Shown: piece after piece, positions 36,382 through 45,348 of the stretch
Numbering within the stretch: position 1 is the first letter of the stretch
Layout: every line of letters starts with the position of its first letter
Position numbers and translations under genes: made by a program
Source of the DNA: Rhodobacterales bacterium HKCCE3408
Lineage (GTDB): Bacteria; Pseudomonadota; Alphaproteobacteria; Rhodobacterales; Rhodobacteraceae
Direction of reading: 5' to 3'
Length of the DNA stretch: 64,000 nt
Assembly: GCA_015689705.1 (NCBI GenBank)
Contig: WVSN01000010.1
Location: 62,001 to 126,000, forward strand
The notes under the pieces: generated by a model
Told to the model about the DNA's origin: nothing
Databases searched by the model: none
What the model saw: the letters and a program-made list of their open reading frames with translations, nothing else

Positions 36382-39300
36382 TTGCGCTTCACCCGCCTGC
36401 GTCTCAACGGCTTCAAGAGCTTCGTCGACCCGACTGATCTGGTGATCGCCGAAGGGCTGACCGGCGTCGTCGGCCCGAACGGCTGCGGCAAGTCCAACCT
36501 GCTCGAGGCGCTGCGGTGGGTCATGGGTGAGAACCGCCCGACGGCGATGCGCGGTGGCGGGATGGAGGACGTGATTTTCGCCGGCGCCGCCACCCGGGGC
36601 GCCCGTAACTTCGCCGAAGTGGCGCTGCACGTCGACAACGAATACAGACTGGCCCCGGCGGCGTTCAACGACTCTGACCACCTGGAGATCGTGCGGCGGA
36701 TCACCCGCGATGCCGGGTCCGCCTACAAGGTCGGCGGCAAGGACGTGCGGGCCCGCGACGTGCAGATGCTGTTCGCGGACGCCTCGACCGGCGCCCAATC
36801 GCCCGCGCTCGTCCGGCAGGGTCAGATCTCGGAGCTGATCAACGCCAAGCCGAAGAACCGCCGCCGCGTTCTGGAAGACGCGGCCGGCATCTCCGGCCTC
36901 TACCAGCGGCGGCACGAGGCCGAGCTGAAACTGAACGCCGCGGAACAGAACCTGTCGCGCGTCGATGATGTGCTTGAGCAGCTGGCCGCGCAGCTTGCCA
37001 CGCTCGCCCGGCAGGCGCGGCAGGCGAAGCGCTATCGCGAAATCGCGGCAGAGCTTCGGCAGGCGGAGGGCCTGCTGCTGTATCTGCGCTGGCGCGAGGC
37101 GGATGCCGCGCGGGCCGCGGCCGAACGCGCCCTGACCGAAGCCGCGACAGAGGCCGCCTCGGCCGAGCGCGCAGCGCGTGAGGCCGCGACGCGGCGCGAA
37201 ACAGCCGAGGCCGCATTGCCGCCGAAGCGCGAGGAAGAGGCTATCGCCGGCGCATTGCTGAACCGTGTGACGCTGGAACGCGACGCGCTCGATGACGAGG
37301 CGGCGCGGGCCGAGGCAGCGATTTCCACGCTCGAAGGCCGGATCGCTCAGCTGACCCACGACATCGCACGGGAAGAGAGCCTTTCCGGCGATGCGGGTGC
37401 GACGATCGCCCGGCTCGAGGACGAACGTTCGGCCCTGACTGAAGAAGGCGAAGGTCATGCGGAACGGCTGTCGGCCGCCGAAGCCACCGCCGAAGGCGCG
37501 GCGGAAGTCCTGGCCGAACACGAATCGCACCTGGGCGAACTGACCGAAGCGGCCGCGGGCCTCGCCGCCCGCCACCAGAGCGCCGCGCGCCGGGTCGAAG
37601 ACGCGACCCGCGCCGCCGACCGGAATACCGCCGAGGCCGAAAAGGCTAGCCGCGCCGCCGAAGAGGCTGAGGTTCGGCTGAAAGAGCTGACCGGGGACTA
37701 CGAGACCGCGCAGGAAACGCTGACAGCCGCGACCGACCTCGCCCACCGTGCCGAGGAGACGCTGGCCGACACTGAGACCGCGCGCGCCAAGACACAGGCC
37801 CAGGAAGGCGAGGCACGCGCCGCGCGCGCCGAGGCCGAGGGCCGGGCCAACACGCTCGACGCGGAGGTCCGGGCGCTGTCGAAGCTGCTTGAGCGGGATC
37901 GCGGCAAGGGCGACCAGCTGCTTGACGCGGTGCAGGTGGCACCGGGCTTCGAGACGGCGGTCGGTGCCGCGCTTGCCGACGACCTGAAGGCGCCGCTCGC
38001 GCCCGGGGCCGGAGCGACGGGCTGGACCGGCCTCAAGCAGTACGACCAGCCGCAGAAGCTGCCGGGTGGCGTGCCGAGCCTCGCCGAATATGCCGACGGC
38101 CCCGATGCGCTCGACCGGCGTCTGGCGCAGGTGGGCGTGGTCGATGCCGCCGAGGGTGCGCGCCTTCAGGCACAGCTTCTGCCCGGCCAGCGGCTCGTGA
38201 GCCGCGCAGGCGATCTGTGGCGATGGGACGGCTACGCGGTTGCTGCGGCCGATCAGAGCTCAAGCGCCGCGCGGCGCCTCGAACAGGTCAATCAGCTCGA
38301 CGCCATGTCGGCGGAACTGGAACGTGCACGTGCCGCTGCCGACCGCGCCATTGCTGCCCATGACCAGATCGCGAAACGGCTGAAGGACCTGTCAGACGCG
38401 GATGGCCGCGCCCGCGAGGCCCGCCGCGAAGCGGAACGCCGCCTGACCGAGGCGAGCCGCGCCTTTTCGCGCCTCGAAGCGGAGCGGAACATCCTCGACG
38501 GACGGCTGGAGACGCTCCGCCAGGCCGCCCTGCGCCATGCCGAAGAGGCCGAGATCGCGCGCAAGGATCTCGCCGAGGCCGAGGCCGCGCGCGCCGGGCT
38601 TGGCAATCTGGATGCGCTCCGGGCGGAACTTCAGGCCGCGCGCGAGGCGACGGAGGCCGCACGTCTGGCGATGATCGCGCGCCGCACGGCTGCGCAGGAG
38701 CTGAAGCGCGACGGCGAGATGCGGGACGCGCGGCTCGAGGCGATTGCCGCGGAGCGGGCGGGTTGGGCCGAACGGGCCGAGACGGCAGGCGCCCGGATGG
38801 CGGAGCTTGCCAACCGGCGCGGCGAGGCCGAGAGCGAGCTAGGGATTGCAAAAGGCAAACCGGCGGAGATCGCGGAAAAGCGCGAGGCGCTGTCCACGGC
38901 GATTGGCGAGGCAGAAAAGCGAAAGGCCGCGGCGACTGACGCGCTGACGCTGGCCGAAACTGCGCTGCGCGAGGCAGTGCAGGCGGAACGGGACGCAGAG
39001 CGCCGCGCATCGGACCTTCGCGAGGGCCGCGCCCGCGCCGAGGCCCGCCGCGATGCCGCCGCCGAAGCGGTCGATGCGGCTGCGCACCGGATCGCCGAGG
39101 AGATGGAAACGGCGCCCGAGGCCCTGCTCGAAAGCCTCGACGCCGATCCCGAGAACCTGCCGGATGCCGGCCGCTGCGAGGCGGACGTCACGCGGCTGCG
39201 GCGCCAGCGCGATGCGCTCGGCGCGGTGAACCTGAGGGCCGAGGAGGATGCGCGCGCGGTGCAGGAAGAGCATGACGAGCTTCTGGCCGAAAAGACCGAT

Positions 39301-39837
39301 CTCGAAGCCGCCATCGCAAAGCTTCGGACCGGCATCGCATCGCTGAACCGCGAGGGGCGGGAGCGGCTGCTGAATGCCTTCGATGCGGTCAACGCGAACT
39401 TCTCGACGCTCTTCACCCATCTCTTTGGTGGCGGCGAGGCGAAGCTGGTGCTGGTCGAATCCGACGATCCGCTCGAAGCGGGGCTGGAGATCCTGTGCCA
39501 ACCGCCGGGCAAGAAGCTGTCGACGCTGTCGCTGCTGTCGGGCGGCGAGCAGACGCTGACCGCGCTGGCGCTCATCTTCGGCGTGTTCCTTGCGAACCCC
39601 GCCCCGATCTGCGTCCTCGACGAGGTCGACGCGCCGCTCGACGATGCGAATGTGGGCCGGTTCTGCGACCTGCTCGACGAGATGTGCCGCCGGACCGAGA
39701 CGCGGTTCCTGATCATCACCCACCACGCGGTGACGATGGCGCGCATGGACCGGCTGTTCGGCGTGACGATGGCCGAGCAGGGGGTCAGCCAGCTGGTCAG
39801 CGTCGACCTCACCCGGGCCGAGCAGATGGTGGCCTGA
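36382..39837 (+). CDS. smc: Chromosome segregation protein SMC
   Basis: SMC (1151 residues) is the ATPase of the bacterial condensin with ScpA and ScpB. Walker A is at residues 31-38 (GPNGCGKS). Long Ala/Glu/Arg coiled coils flank a compact hinge near residues 540-620. The ABC signature (LSGGEQTLTALALI) and Walker B (PICVLDEVDAPLDD) are at the C-terminus. The start is TTG (LRFTRLRLNGFKSF), 8 bases after AGGA, since family members begin there; the open frame extends to 36280 without homology. The hinge is shorter than in Bacillus SMC, as in other alphaproteobacteria. scpA and scpB are not in the window. Confidence 0.96.
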   Translation: MRFTRLRLNGFKSFVDPTDLVIAEGLTGVVGPNGCGKSNLLEALRWVMGENRPTAMRGGGMEDVIFAGAATRGARNFAEVALHVDNEYRLAPAAFNDSDHLEIVRRITRDAGSAYKVGGKDVRARDVQMLFADASTGAQSPALVRQGQISELINAKPKNRRRVLEDAAGISGLYQRRHEAELKLNAAEQNLSRVDDVLEQLAAQLATLARQARQAKRYREIAAELRQAEGLLLYLRWREADAARAAAERALTEAATEAASAERAAREAATRRETAEAALPPKREEEAIAGALLNRVTLERDALDDEAARAEAAISTLEGRIAQLTHDIAREESLSGDAGATIARLEDERSALTEEGEGHAERLSAAEATAEGAAEVLAEHESHLGELTEAAAGLAARHQSAARRVEDATRAADRNTAEAEKASRAAEEAEVRLKELTGDYETAQETLTAATDLAHRAEETLADTETARAKTQAQEGEARAARAEAEGRANTLDAEVRALSKLLERDRGKGDQLLDAVQVAPGFETAVGAALADDLKAPLAPGAGATGWTGLKQYDQPQKLPGGVPSLAEYADGPDALDRRLAQVGVVDAAEGARLQAQLLPGQRLVSRAGDLWRWDGYAVAAADQSSSAARRLEQVNQLDAMSAELERARAAADRAIAAHDQIAKRLKDLSDADGRAREARREAERRLTEASRAFSRLEAERNILDGRLETLRQAALRHAEEAEIARKDLAEAEAARAGLGNLDALRAELQAAREATEAARLAMIARRTAAQELKRDGEMRDARLEAIAAERAGWAERAETAGARMAELANRRGEAESELGIAKGKPAEIAEKREALSTAIGEAEKRKAAATDALTLAETALREAVQAERDAERRASDLREGRARAEARRDAAAEAVDAAAHRIAEEMETAPEALLESLDADPENLPDAGRCEADVTRLRRQRDALGAVNLRAEEDARAVQEEHDELLAEKTDLEAAIAKLRTGIASLNREGRERLLNAFDAVNANFSTLFTHLFGGGEAKLVLVESDDPLEAGLEILCQPPGKKLSTLSLLSGGEQTLTALALIFGVFLANPAPICVLDEVDAPLDDANVGRFCDLLDEMCRRTETRFLIITHHAVTMARMDRLFGVTMAEQGVSQLVSVDLTRAEQMVA

Positions 39838-39840
39838 GCC

Positions 39841-40290
39841 GTGGACGACGCGGCGCCAGGCGATCTGACGGGGTTCTGGATCGGACGCTACGCTTACGAC
39901 CACGGCGGACCCCCGGTACCGATGGAGATCGAAATGATCGAGATCGAGGGCCGCATTTCCGGATCGAGCCGGGAACCGAACACCTTTCGCCCGTCGATGG
40001 GGACCGAGCTGTTCGCCGAGATCACCGGCAGCCGGAACGAGTCCATGCTGGCCTTCACCAAGCGCTACACCGGCTTCGAACAGGGCGGGCACCCGTACTA
40101 TTCGGGCGCGGTCAATGGCGACGGCACGCGGATCGAAGGGCGATGGGGTTTCCCCGGCCACGACGGGTGGGGCGGGACGTTCCGTCTGTCCCGCAAGCCG
40201 CAGGCGCGCGCCCGGGCAGAACAGAAACAGGCAGCCGAGGCGGCCAGTGGGGCTTCCCCGCCGAGATCGAAGAAATGGGTGGCCGGGTGA
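39841..40290 (+). CDS. Conserved hypothetical protein coupled to smc
   Basis: This 149-residue protein starts with GTG only three bases after the smc stop, so translation is probably coupled. The N-terminal 120 residues are beta-rich (GFWIGRYAYDHGGPPVPMEI, then GAVNGDGTRIEGRWGFPG) and resemble small lipocalin- or calycin-like conserved proteins; no named family is recognised. The C-terminal 30 residues are Lys/Arg/Ala-rich and may bind nucleic acid or be disordered. Function unknown. Confidence 0.72.
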   Translation: MDDAAPGDLTGFWIGRYAYDHGGPPVPMEIEMIEIEGRISGSSREPNTFRPSMGTELFAEITGSRNESMLAFTKRYTGFEQGGHPYYSGAVNGDGTRIEGRWGFPGHDGWGGTFRLSRKPQARARAEQKQAAEAASGASPPRSKKWVAG

Positions 40291-40346
40291 ACCCCTTCTT
40301 AAGCTTTGCGAGTTAGTTCGGGGTGATCGCTTCGCCGGAGGATTCG

Positions 40347-40484
40347 ATGAAGGAAATCCTGTTCATGTCCGCCGTCATGATCGCCCTCGCCCTTGCCGGC
40401 GCGCTCGGCGATGACGATGCCACTCGGGCGGCCGAGATGCTGAACAGCGAACCGGCCCTGCCCCCGACTCTCGCTATCTACTGA
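40347..40484 (+). CDS. Small membrane or exported protein, 45 residues
   Basis: A 45-codon frame opens with ATG behind GGAGG at 5-base spacing. It encodes a hydrophobic segment (LFMSAVMIALALAGALG) followed by an acidic, polar tail (GDDDATRAAEMLNSEPALP). It could be a one-helix membrane microprotein or a cleaved exported peptide. Its stop overlaps the convergent transglycosylase gene by 7 bases. No homologue is recognised by eye. Confidence 0.6.
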   Translation: MKEILFMSAVMIALALAGALGDDDATRAAEMLNSEPALPPTLAIY

Positions 40485-41653
40485 AGCGCGTTCAGAAGCT
40501 GTGGCGTCGGCCAGGCATCGGCCGGCAAACCAAGGCGGACCTGCTCGGCCTGGACCGCAGCGCGGGTCATCTCTCCGAGGATTCCGTCGACACCTCCGAC
40601 ATCATACCCCCGCGCCACCAGCCGCTGCTGAAGAAGCCGCATCTGATCGCCCGACAGCCCCGGATCGGGGTTGCCCGCGTCGAAGACCGGCGCGCCTTCG
40701 AGCCGGGTGGCGAAATACGCGGCCGTCGTCACGTAGACGAAGCTCTGGTTCCACTCGAACAGGACACTGAAATTCGGATAGGCGAGGAAGGCCGGACCGT
40801 TGCGGCCTTGGGGCAGCAGGACCGAGGTCTGCAGATTCGTGGCCGGCAGCGGCCCGTTGTGCCCCTGGACGCCCATCGCCTGCCATTCGGACACGGTCCG
40901 CGTCGTCTCGAGCCCGGTAAGCGACCAGTCGAGGGATTGCGGCACCTCGATCTCCACGAGCCACGGCTCGTTCGCGCGCCAGCCGAGCCCGCGAAGCATG
41001 TTGGCGCCGGACAGCAGGGCATCCGCGGGCGATGTCTTCAGCCGCACATGCCCGTCGCCATCGCCATCGATACCGCGGGTGAGGATGTCCTCGGGGAGCA
41101 TCTGCACCATACCGATCTCGCCCGCCCATGCGCCGGTCGTCGTCGCCGGGTCGAAATCACCGTGTTCGTACAGCTCAAGCGCCGCGAAGACCTGCGGGCG
41201 GAACAGCTCGGGCCGGCGGCAATCATGGGCCAGCGTGACGAGCGAGTTCAGCGTGTTGAAGTCACCCTGGAAGCCGCCGAAATCCGTCTCGAACGCCCAG
41301 AAAGCAAGGAGAACGCCACGGCTGACGCCGAATTCGCGCTCCATCCGGTCGAAGACCTGCGCGTAGCGCTCAGCATTGCGACGGCCGTTGACCAGCCGGT
41401 TCTCGCTGATGAGACGACGCGCGAATTCCGTGAAAGGGGTCGCGAAGATGCCCTGAGCGCGATCGGCGCGGATCGTCGCCGGGTCCTGGCGCACGCCCGC
41501 GAAGAAGGCGCTGACGGCACCCTGGTCGTGGCCGCGATTGACCGCCTCCTGCCGCAGGCCGTTGACGAAACTTCCGAAATCGCCGCCGCATTGTTGCGCG
41601 CTGGCGGCACTGGCGGACAGCAGAAGGGCGGCAAGGGCAATGCGGATCGTCAT
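40478..41653 (-). CDS. Lytic murein transglycosylase (MltB type), second paralogue
   Basis: This 391-residue exported enzyme has a signal peptide (MTIRIALAALLLSASAASA), a MltB/SLT_2 catalytic domain at about residues 25-310 with the catalytic Glu in FWAFETDFGGFQG and the structural GEIGMVQMLPEDILT, and a C-terminal peptidoglycan-binding repeat (LQQRLVARGYDVGGVDGILG). It shares domain order with the protein at 15612-16940 but differs in sequence, so they are likely old paralogues with divided roles. It follows cbiB by 47 bases on the same strand. Confidence 0.93.
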   Translation of the reverse strand: MTIRIALAALLLSASAASAQQCGGDFGSFVNGLRQEAVNRGHDQGAVSAFFAGVRQDPATIRADRAQGIFATPFTEFARRLISENRLVNGRRNAERYAQVFDRMEREFGVSRGVLLAFWAFETDFGGFQGDFNTLNSLVTLAHDCRRPELFRPQVFAALELYEHGDFDPATTTGAWAGEIGMVQMLPEDILTRGIDGDGDGHVRLKTSPADALLSGANMLRGLGWRANEPWLVEIEVPQSLDWSLTGLETTRTVSEWQAMGVQGHNGPLPATNLQTSVLLPQGRNGPAFLAYPNFSVLFEWNQSFVYVTTAAYFATRLEGAPVFDAGNPDPGLSGDQMRLLQQRLVARGYDVGGVDGILGEMTRAAVQAEQVRLGLPADAWPTPQLLNALQ

Positions 41654-41700
41654 GGAAATCTCCGGCCAGTCGGTTTCGGCGCCAGACTAGCGATCCGGCG

Positions 41701-42615
41701 TCAGCCTGCAACAACGCCGATTGCGAGGAGAAGGATCCCGACAGCCCAGACCCGCCAGAGTCCGGCTCGCGCCGCGTCGATCTCTGTCGCGCCGATGTCG
41801 TGGCGTCCGGCGGGATTGACGAAGGGCTGGTCCTCGATCCGTCCGGCGTAGCTGCGCGGACCCGACAGCGCGATGCCCAGAGCCCGCGCGAGCGCGGCTT
41901 CGGGCCAGCCGGCATTGGGCGAACGATGGCGCGGCCCTTCTTCGAGCGCAGCGTCCCAGGCCATCGGATTGCCGTAGGCGAGCGTGATCAGCAGGGCGCT
42001 GAGCCGCGCAGGTATCCAGTTGAGCAGGTCGTCAGCCTTGGCCGCGGCCCAGCCGAAGGCGGCATACCGTTCGGTTCGGTGGCCGATCATGCTGTCAGCG
42101 GTGTTCACGATCTTGTAGACGATCATCCCCGGCAAGCCCGCGACGAGGAACCAGAAGGCAGGGGCGATGACGCCGTCCGACAGGTTCTCGGCCGCGCTTT
42201 CGATCGCGGCCCGTGCGACGGCGGGTTCGTCCATCGCCGCCGTGTCACGGCCGACGATCATCGAAACGGCGCTGCGGCCGGCGGGCAGGCCGTCACGGAG
42301 GCCGGTCGCGACGACGCCGACGTGGTCCGAGAGGCTACGCTGAGCGAGCAGGATCGCGGCGGCGAGGGCTTGCCAGAGTGGAGAGAGCGGCAGGGCGGAG
42401 ATCAATGCACCGACTGTCCAGCCGAGCGCGACGAGGACGAGGACGAGGAGCGCGCCCTTCAGGCGGCGCGCGGTCCCGCCGTTCAGCCGCGCCTCTCCCC
42501 AGGCTATGGCCCGGCCCATCAGCACGGCAGGATGCGGAAGACGAGACCAGAGCCACCGCGGCTCACCCAGAGCCGCGTCGAGCACAAGCGCCGCGAGCAG
42601 GATCGCGGCCGTCAT
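41701..42615 (-). CDS. cbiB: Adenosylcobinamide-phosphate synthase (CbiB/CobD)
   Basis: This 304-residue membrane protein attaches aminopropanol (or its phosphate) to adenosylcobyric acid in cobalamin synthesis. In alphaproteobacteria the gene is usually called cobD. Family motifs: LGEPRWLWSRLPHPAVLMGR near the N-terminus, ESAAENLSDGVIAPAFW in the middle and YGNPMAWDAALEEGPRHRSP. About five hydrophobic segments are present. No other cobalamin genes or cobalamin riboswitch were seen nearby. Confidence 0.94.
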   Translation of the reverse strand: MTAAILLAALVLDAALGEPRWLWSRLPHPAVLMGRAIAWGEARLNGGTARRLKGALLVLVLVALGWTVGALISALPLSPLWQALAAAILLAQRSLSDHVGVVATGLRDGLPAGRSAVSMIVGRDTAAMDEPAVARAAIESAAENLSDGVIAPAFWFLVAGLPGMIVYKIVNTADSMIGHRTERYAAFGWAAAKADDLLNWIPARLSALLITLAYGNPMAWDAALEEGPRHRSPNAGWPEAALARALGIALSGPRSYAGRIEDQPFVNPAGRHDIGATEIDAARAGLWRVWAVGILLLAIGVVAG

Positions 42616-42660
42616 CCGGAGAAGTGCGGGGGCAAGTTCATGCCCCCTCGTGCCTCATCC

Positions 42661-43650
42661 TCAGGCGGCTCGCAACGCCTCGCGGCCATGCGGCGCCCAC
42701 CAGTCGATCTCGGGCCCGATCGGGATGATGCGATGCGGATTGATGCTCTCGTGGCTGTAGTAGTAGTGCCGCGTGATATGGTTGAAATGGACCGTGTCGG
42801 CCACGCCCGGCCACTGGTACAGCTCGCGGGTGTAGGCCCAGAGGTTCGGGTAGTCGATCAGGCGCGCGCGGTTGCACTTGAAGTGCGTGTTGTAGACCAG
42901 ATCGAACCGGGCAAGCGTCGTGAAGAGACGCCAGTCGGCTTCCGTCACCTGCGCCCCGGTGAGGTACCGGTTGTCGGCCAGGATCCCCTCCAGCCAGTCG
43001 AGCGACTCGAAGACCGCGGTGGCGGCGTCCTCGTAGGCCTTCTGGCTGCGCGCGAACCCGGCCTTGTAGACCCCGTTGTTCACCGTGTCGTAGACCCGCG
43101 CGTTGATCTCGTCGATCCGGTCGCGCAACGGCTCGGGGTAGAAATCCAGTCGGTTGCCGGTGATGGCGTCGAAGGCGGAATTGAACATCCGGATGATCTC
43201 GGCGGATTCGTTCGAAACGATCGTCTCGCGCTTCTTGTCCCACAGGATCGGCACCGTTGCCCGGGCGCTCACATTCGGATCGGCGGCAAGGTAGATGTCG
43301 CGCATGTAATTTGCGCCAAGCAGCGGATCGCCGGTCGCACCCGGGAAATCGGTGTCGAAGCTCCACCCGTTCTCGAGCATGTCGGGATGGGCGACGGACA
43401 CGTCGATATGCTCCTCCAGCCCCTTGAGCGCGCGGAAGACGAGCGTGCGGTTGGCCCAGGGGCAGGCATAGGCGACATACAGGTGATAGCGGCCGCTCTC
43501 GGCCTCGAACCCGCCCTCGCCTGAAGGGCCGGCGCTTCCGTCCGCAGTGATCCAGTCGCGGAACGTCGTATCGGGACGGTGAAACTTGCCGTCTTTCGAT
43601 GAGCCGGTCACGCTGTCCGTGATCCACTGGCCGTCTACGAGTTTGCCCAT
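42661..43650 (-). CDS. Glutathione S-transferase family protein, glutathionyl-hydroquinone reductase type
   Basis: This 329-residue protein matches the Xi-class GST / YqjG family, which reduces glutathionyl-hydroquinones with glutathione. The catalytic Cys is in AYACPWANRTLVFRALKG, and the C-terminal all-helical domain (FDLVYNTHFKCNRARLIDYP, HYYYSHESINPHRI) is typical. The start is the ATG (MGKLVDGQW) behind AGGAGGA; the open frame continues upstream but without homology. It is divergent from the 43836 gene across 185 bases that contain an AT-rich stretch suitable for promoters. Confidence 0.93.
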   Translation of the reverse strand: MGKLVDGQWITDSVTGSSKDGKFHRPDTTFRDWITADGSAGPSGEGGFEAESGRYHLYVAYACPWANRTLVFRALKGLEEHIDVSVAHPDMLENGWSFDTDFPGATGDPLLGANYMRDIYLAADPNVSARATVPILWDKKRETIVSNESAEIIRMFNSAFDAITGNRLDFYPEPLRDRIDEINARVYDTVNNGVYKAGFARSQKAYEDAATAVFESLDWLEGILADNRYLTGAQVTEADWRLFTTLARFDLVYNTHFKCNRARLIDYPNLWAYTRELYQWPGVADTVHFNHITRHYYYSHESINPHRIIPIGPEIDWWAPHGREALRAA

Positions 43651-43835
43651 GGTGTCCTCCTGTGCTGTCTCAACACATAGACGAGCCTTGAAATGACGCC
43701 ACCCGAGCCACCGCAGGCCCGCCCTGCGCAGGTGCACAACGGCGACAACCGCGAAACAGTCTTTTCGTGCGAAATCAATATTGTTTGACCCGACTCGGGG
43801 TTATCCCATGTAGCGTTGTCGGGAGGGGTGCTCGC

Positions 43836-44192
43836 ATGACGGATTTTCTGCCGGAAGACGTCGAAATTGCGCTGCGGTCGGCCAATGCCGCCCGGCGGAC
43901 GCGTCGTCGTCACAGAATGACGATCCATGTCGGCGAGGAGGTCTACCCGATCCTTCAGGTCTTCGACCGCGGATTTTCCCTCGATGCGGAGACCGCGCCG
44001 TTCCTTCGCGGCTTCGTCGACATCTTCGACGGACCGCGGCACATGGCCCGGGCGCTGGTCGTGGCGTCGTCCGCAGAGGACGGGGCCATCCGCTACGAAT
44101 ACAAGCGGAACACGCCGGCAACCGACCGCGCGCCGTCGGACTTCGAGCGGACCGGCCCGGAGACAGTGGGATTCCTGCCCGTCGACCTTTGA
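43836..44192 (+). CDS. Hypothetical protein, 118 residues
   Basis: This protein begins MTDFLPEDVEIALRSANAARR behind a strong GGGAGGGG site. The N-terminal part is helical and basic (ARRTRRRHRM), and the rest is alpha/beta with no named family recognised. It lies 154 bases before dgcN in the same direction; nothing else was recognised between them. A longer frame (start at 43767) has no ribosome site. Confidence 0.68.
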   Translation: MTDFLPEDVEIALRSANAARRTRRRHRMTIHVGEEVYPILQVFDRGFSLDAETAPFLRGFVDIFDGPRHMARALVVASSAEDGAIRYEYKRNTPATDRAPSDFERTGPETVGFLPVDL

Positions 44193-44346
44193 CCCGTCCG
44201 GCGACGGGCTGCCACGTTCTTGCGCGCCAGGCCTGATCGTCGCAAAAGTTTCGCGCAATCGACGCATGGCGGCGAACATTCGAGAGATGATCCGCCCGGG
44301 TATCCTCTATGCTTCGCCGCGACCACGCGACAAGGACCTGCCTGCC

Positions 44347-45348
44347 ATGATCGAGACCCCCTACCTCCTATTCCTCGGCGACGCGCCCGACCAGCTGGCC
44401 GCGAAGGTCGCCCGCGGCATCCGCGACTGGCGCCCCGAGAATTGCGTTGGCCAGTTCCGGATGGAGGGCTGCAAGGCCGACGTCGGGCTGCGCGACATGA
44501 GCCTGTCCGAGGCGAAGGCAGCCGGCGCGAAGACCGTTGTCGTCGGCGTCGCCAACCGGGGCGGGGTGATCTCGCAGGCCTGGAAGAGGGTGCTGGTGGA
44601 AGCGCTGGAGGAGGGCTTCGACCTCGCCTCGGGCCTGCACAACCTTCTGCGCGACGAAGAGGACCTCGCCGCCGTCGCAAAGGCGACCGGACGAAAACTC
44701 CATGATGTACGCGTCCCGAGCGTGAAGTACCCGATCGCCAATGGCGAGAAGCGGAGCGGCAAGCGCTGCCTTGCCGTCGGCACCGATTGCTCGGTCGGGA
44801 AGATGTACACCTCGTTGGCGATGGACCGGGACATGAAGGATCGCGGTCTGAAATCGAGCTTCCGGGCCACGGGGCAGACCGGTATCCTGGTCACCGGTGA
44901 GGGTGTTCCTCTCGACGCGGTGATCGCCGATTTCATGGCCGGGTCCGTCGAATGGCTGACGCCCGACAACGACGACGATCACTGGGACCACATCGAAGGC
45001 CAGGGCAGCCTGTTCCACGTCTCGTATTCCGGCGTGACGATGGCGCTGATCCATGGTGGTCAGCCCGATGCGCTGATCCTGAGCCACGAGCCGACGCGGC
45101 CGCACATGCGCGGTCTACCGGGCTACCAACTGCCATCGCTCGAAGCTCTGCGGGATACCGCGCTGCCACTGGCGCGGATCGCGAACCCGGCCTGCCAGGT
45201 CGTCGGGATCTCGGTCAACACGTCGGGCTACGGCGAAGACGAGGCGCTGAGCTATCTGGAGGCGACCGAAAAGCGCATGGGCCTTCCCACCTGCGATCCG
45301 TTCCGGCAGGGTGCCCACAAACTGGTGGATGCGCTGCTCGCCCTATGA
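44347..45348 (+). CDS. dgcN: DUF1611 family D-glutamate N-acetyltransferase DgcN
   Basis: This 333-residue protein belongs to DUF1611, now associated with DgcN, which acetylates D-glutamate in a marine bacterial D-Glu catabolic route. A P-loop-like motif is present (AVGTDCSVGKMYTSLAM). The C-terminal domain holds LIHGGQPDALILSHEP. The neighbour dgcA encodes the next enzyme and overlaps it by 4 bases (ATGA), which supports the assignment. An upstream in-frame ATG (MAANIREM) is less likely because the family usually begins at MIETPYLLFLG. Confidence 0.9.
   Translation: MIETPYLLFLGDAPDQLAAKVARGIRDWRPENCVGQFRMEGCKADVGLRDMSLSEAKAAGAKTVVVGVANRGGVISQAWKRVLVEALEEGFDLASGLHNLLRDEEDLAAVAKATGRKLHDVRVPSVKYPIANGEKRSGKRCLAVGTDCSVGKMYTSLAMDRDMKDRGLKSSFRATGQTGILVTGEGVPLDAVIADFMAGSVEWLTPDNDDDHWDHIEGQGSLFHVSYSGVTMALIHGGQPDALILSHEPTRPHMRGLPGYQLPSLEALRDTALPLARIANPACQVVGISVNTSGYGEDEALSYLEATEKRMGLPTCDPFRQGAHKLVDALLAL

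Noticed and set aside
42616-42660. Cobalamin riboswitch before cbiB
   Set aside because: The gap upstream is only 45 bases, too short, and no B12-box-like sequence was seen.
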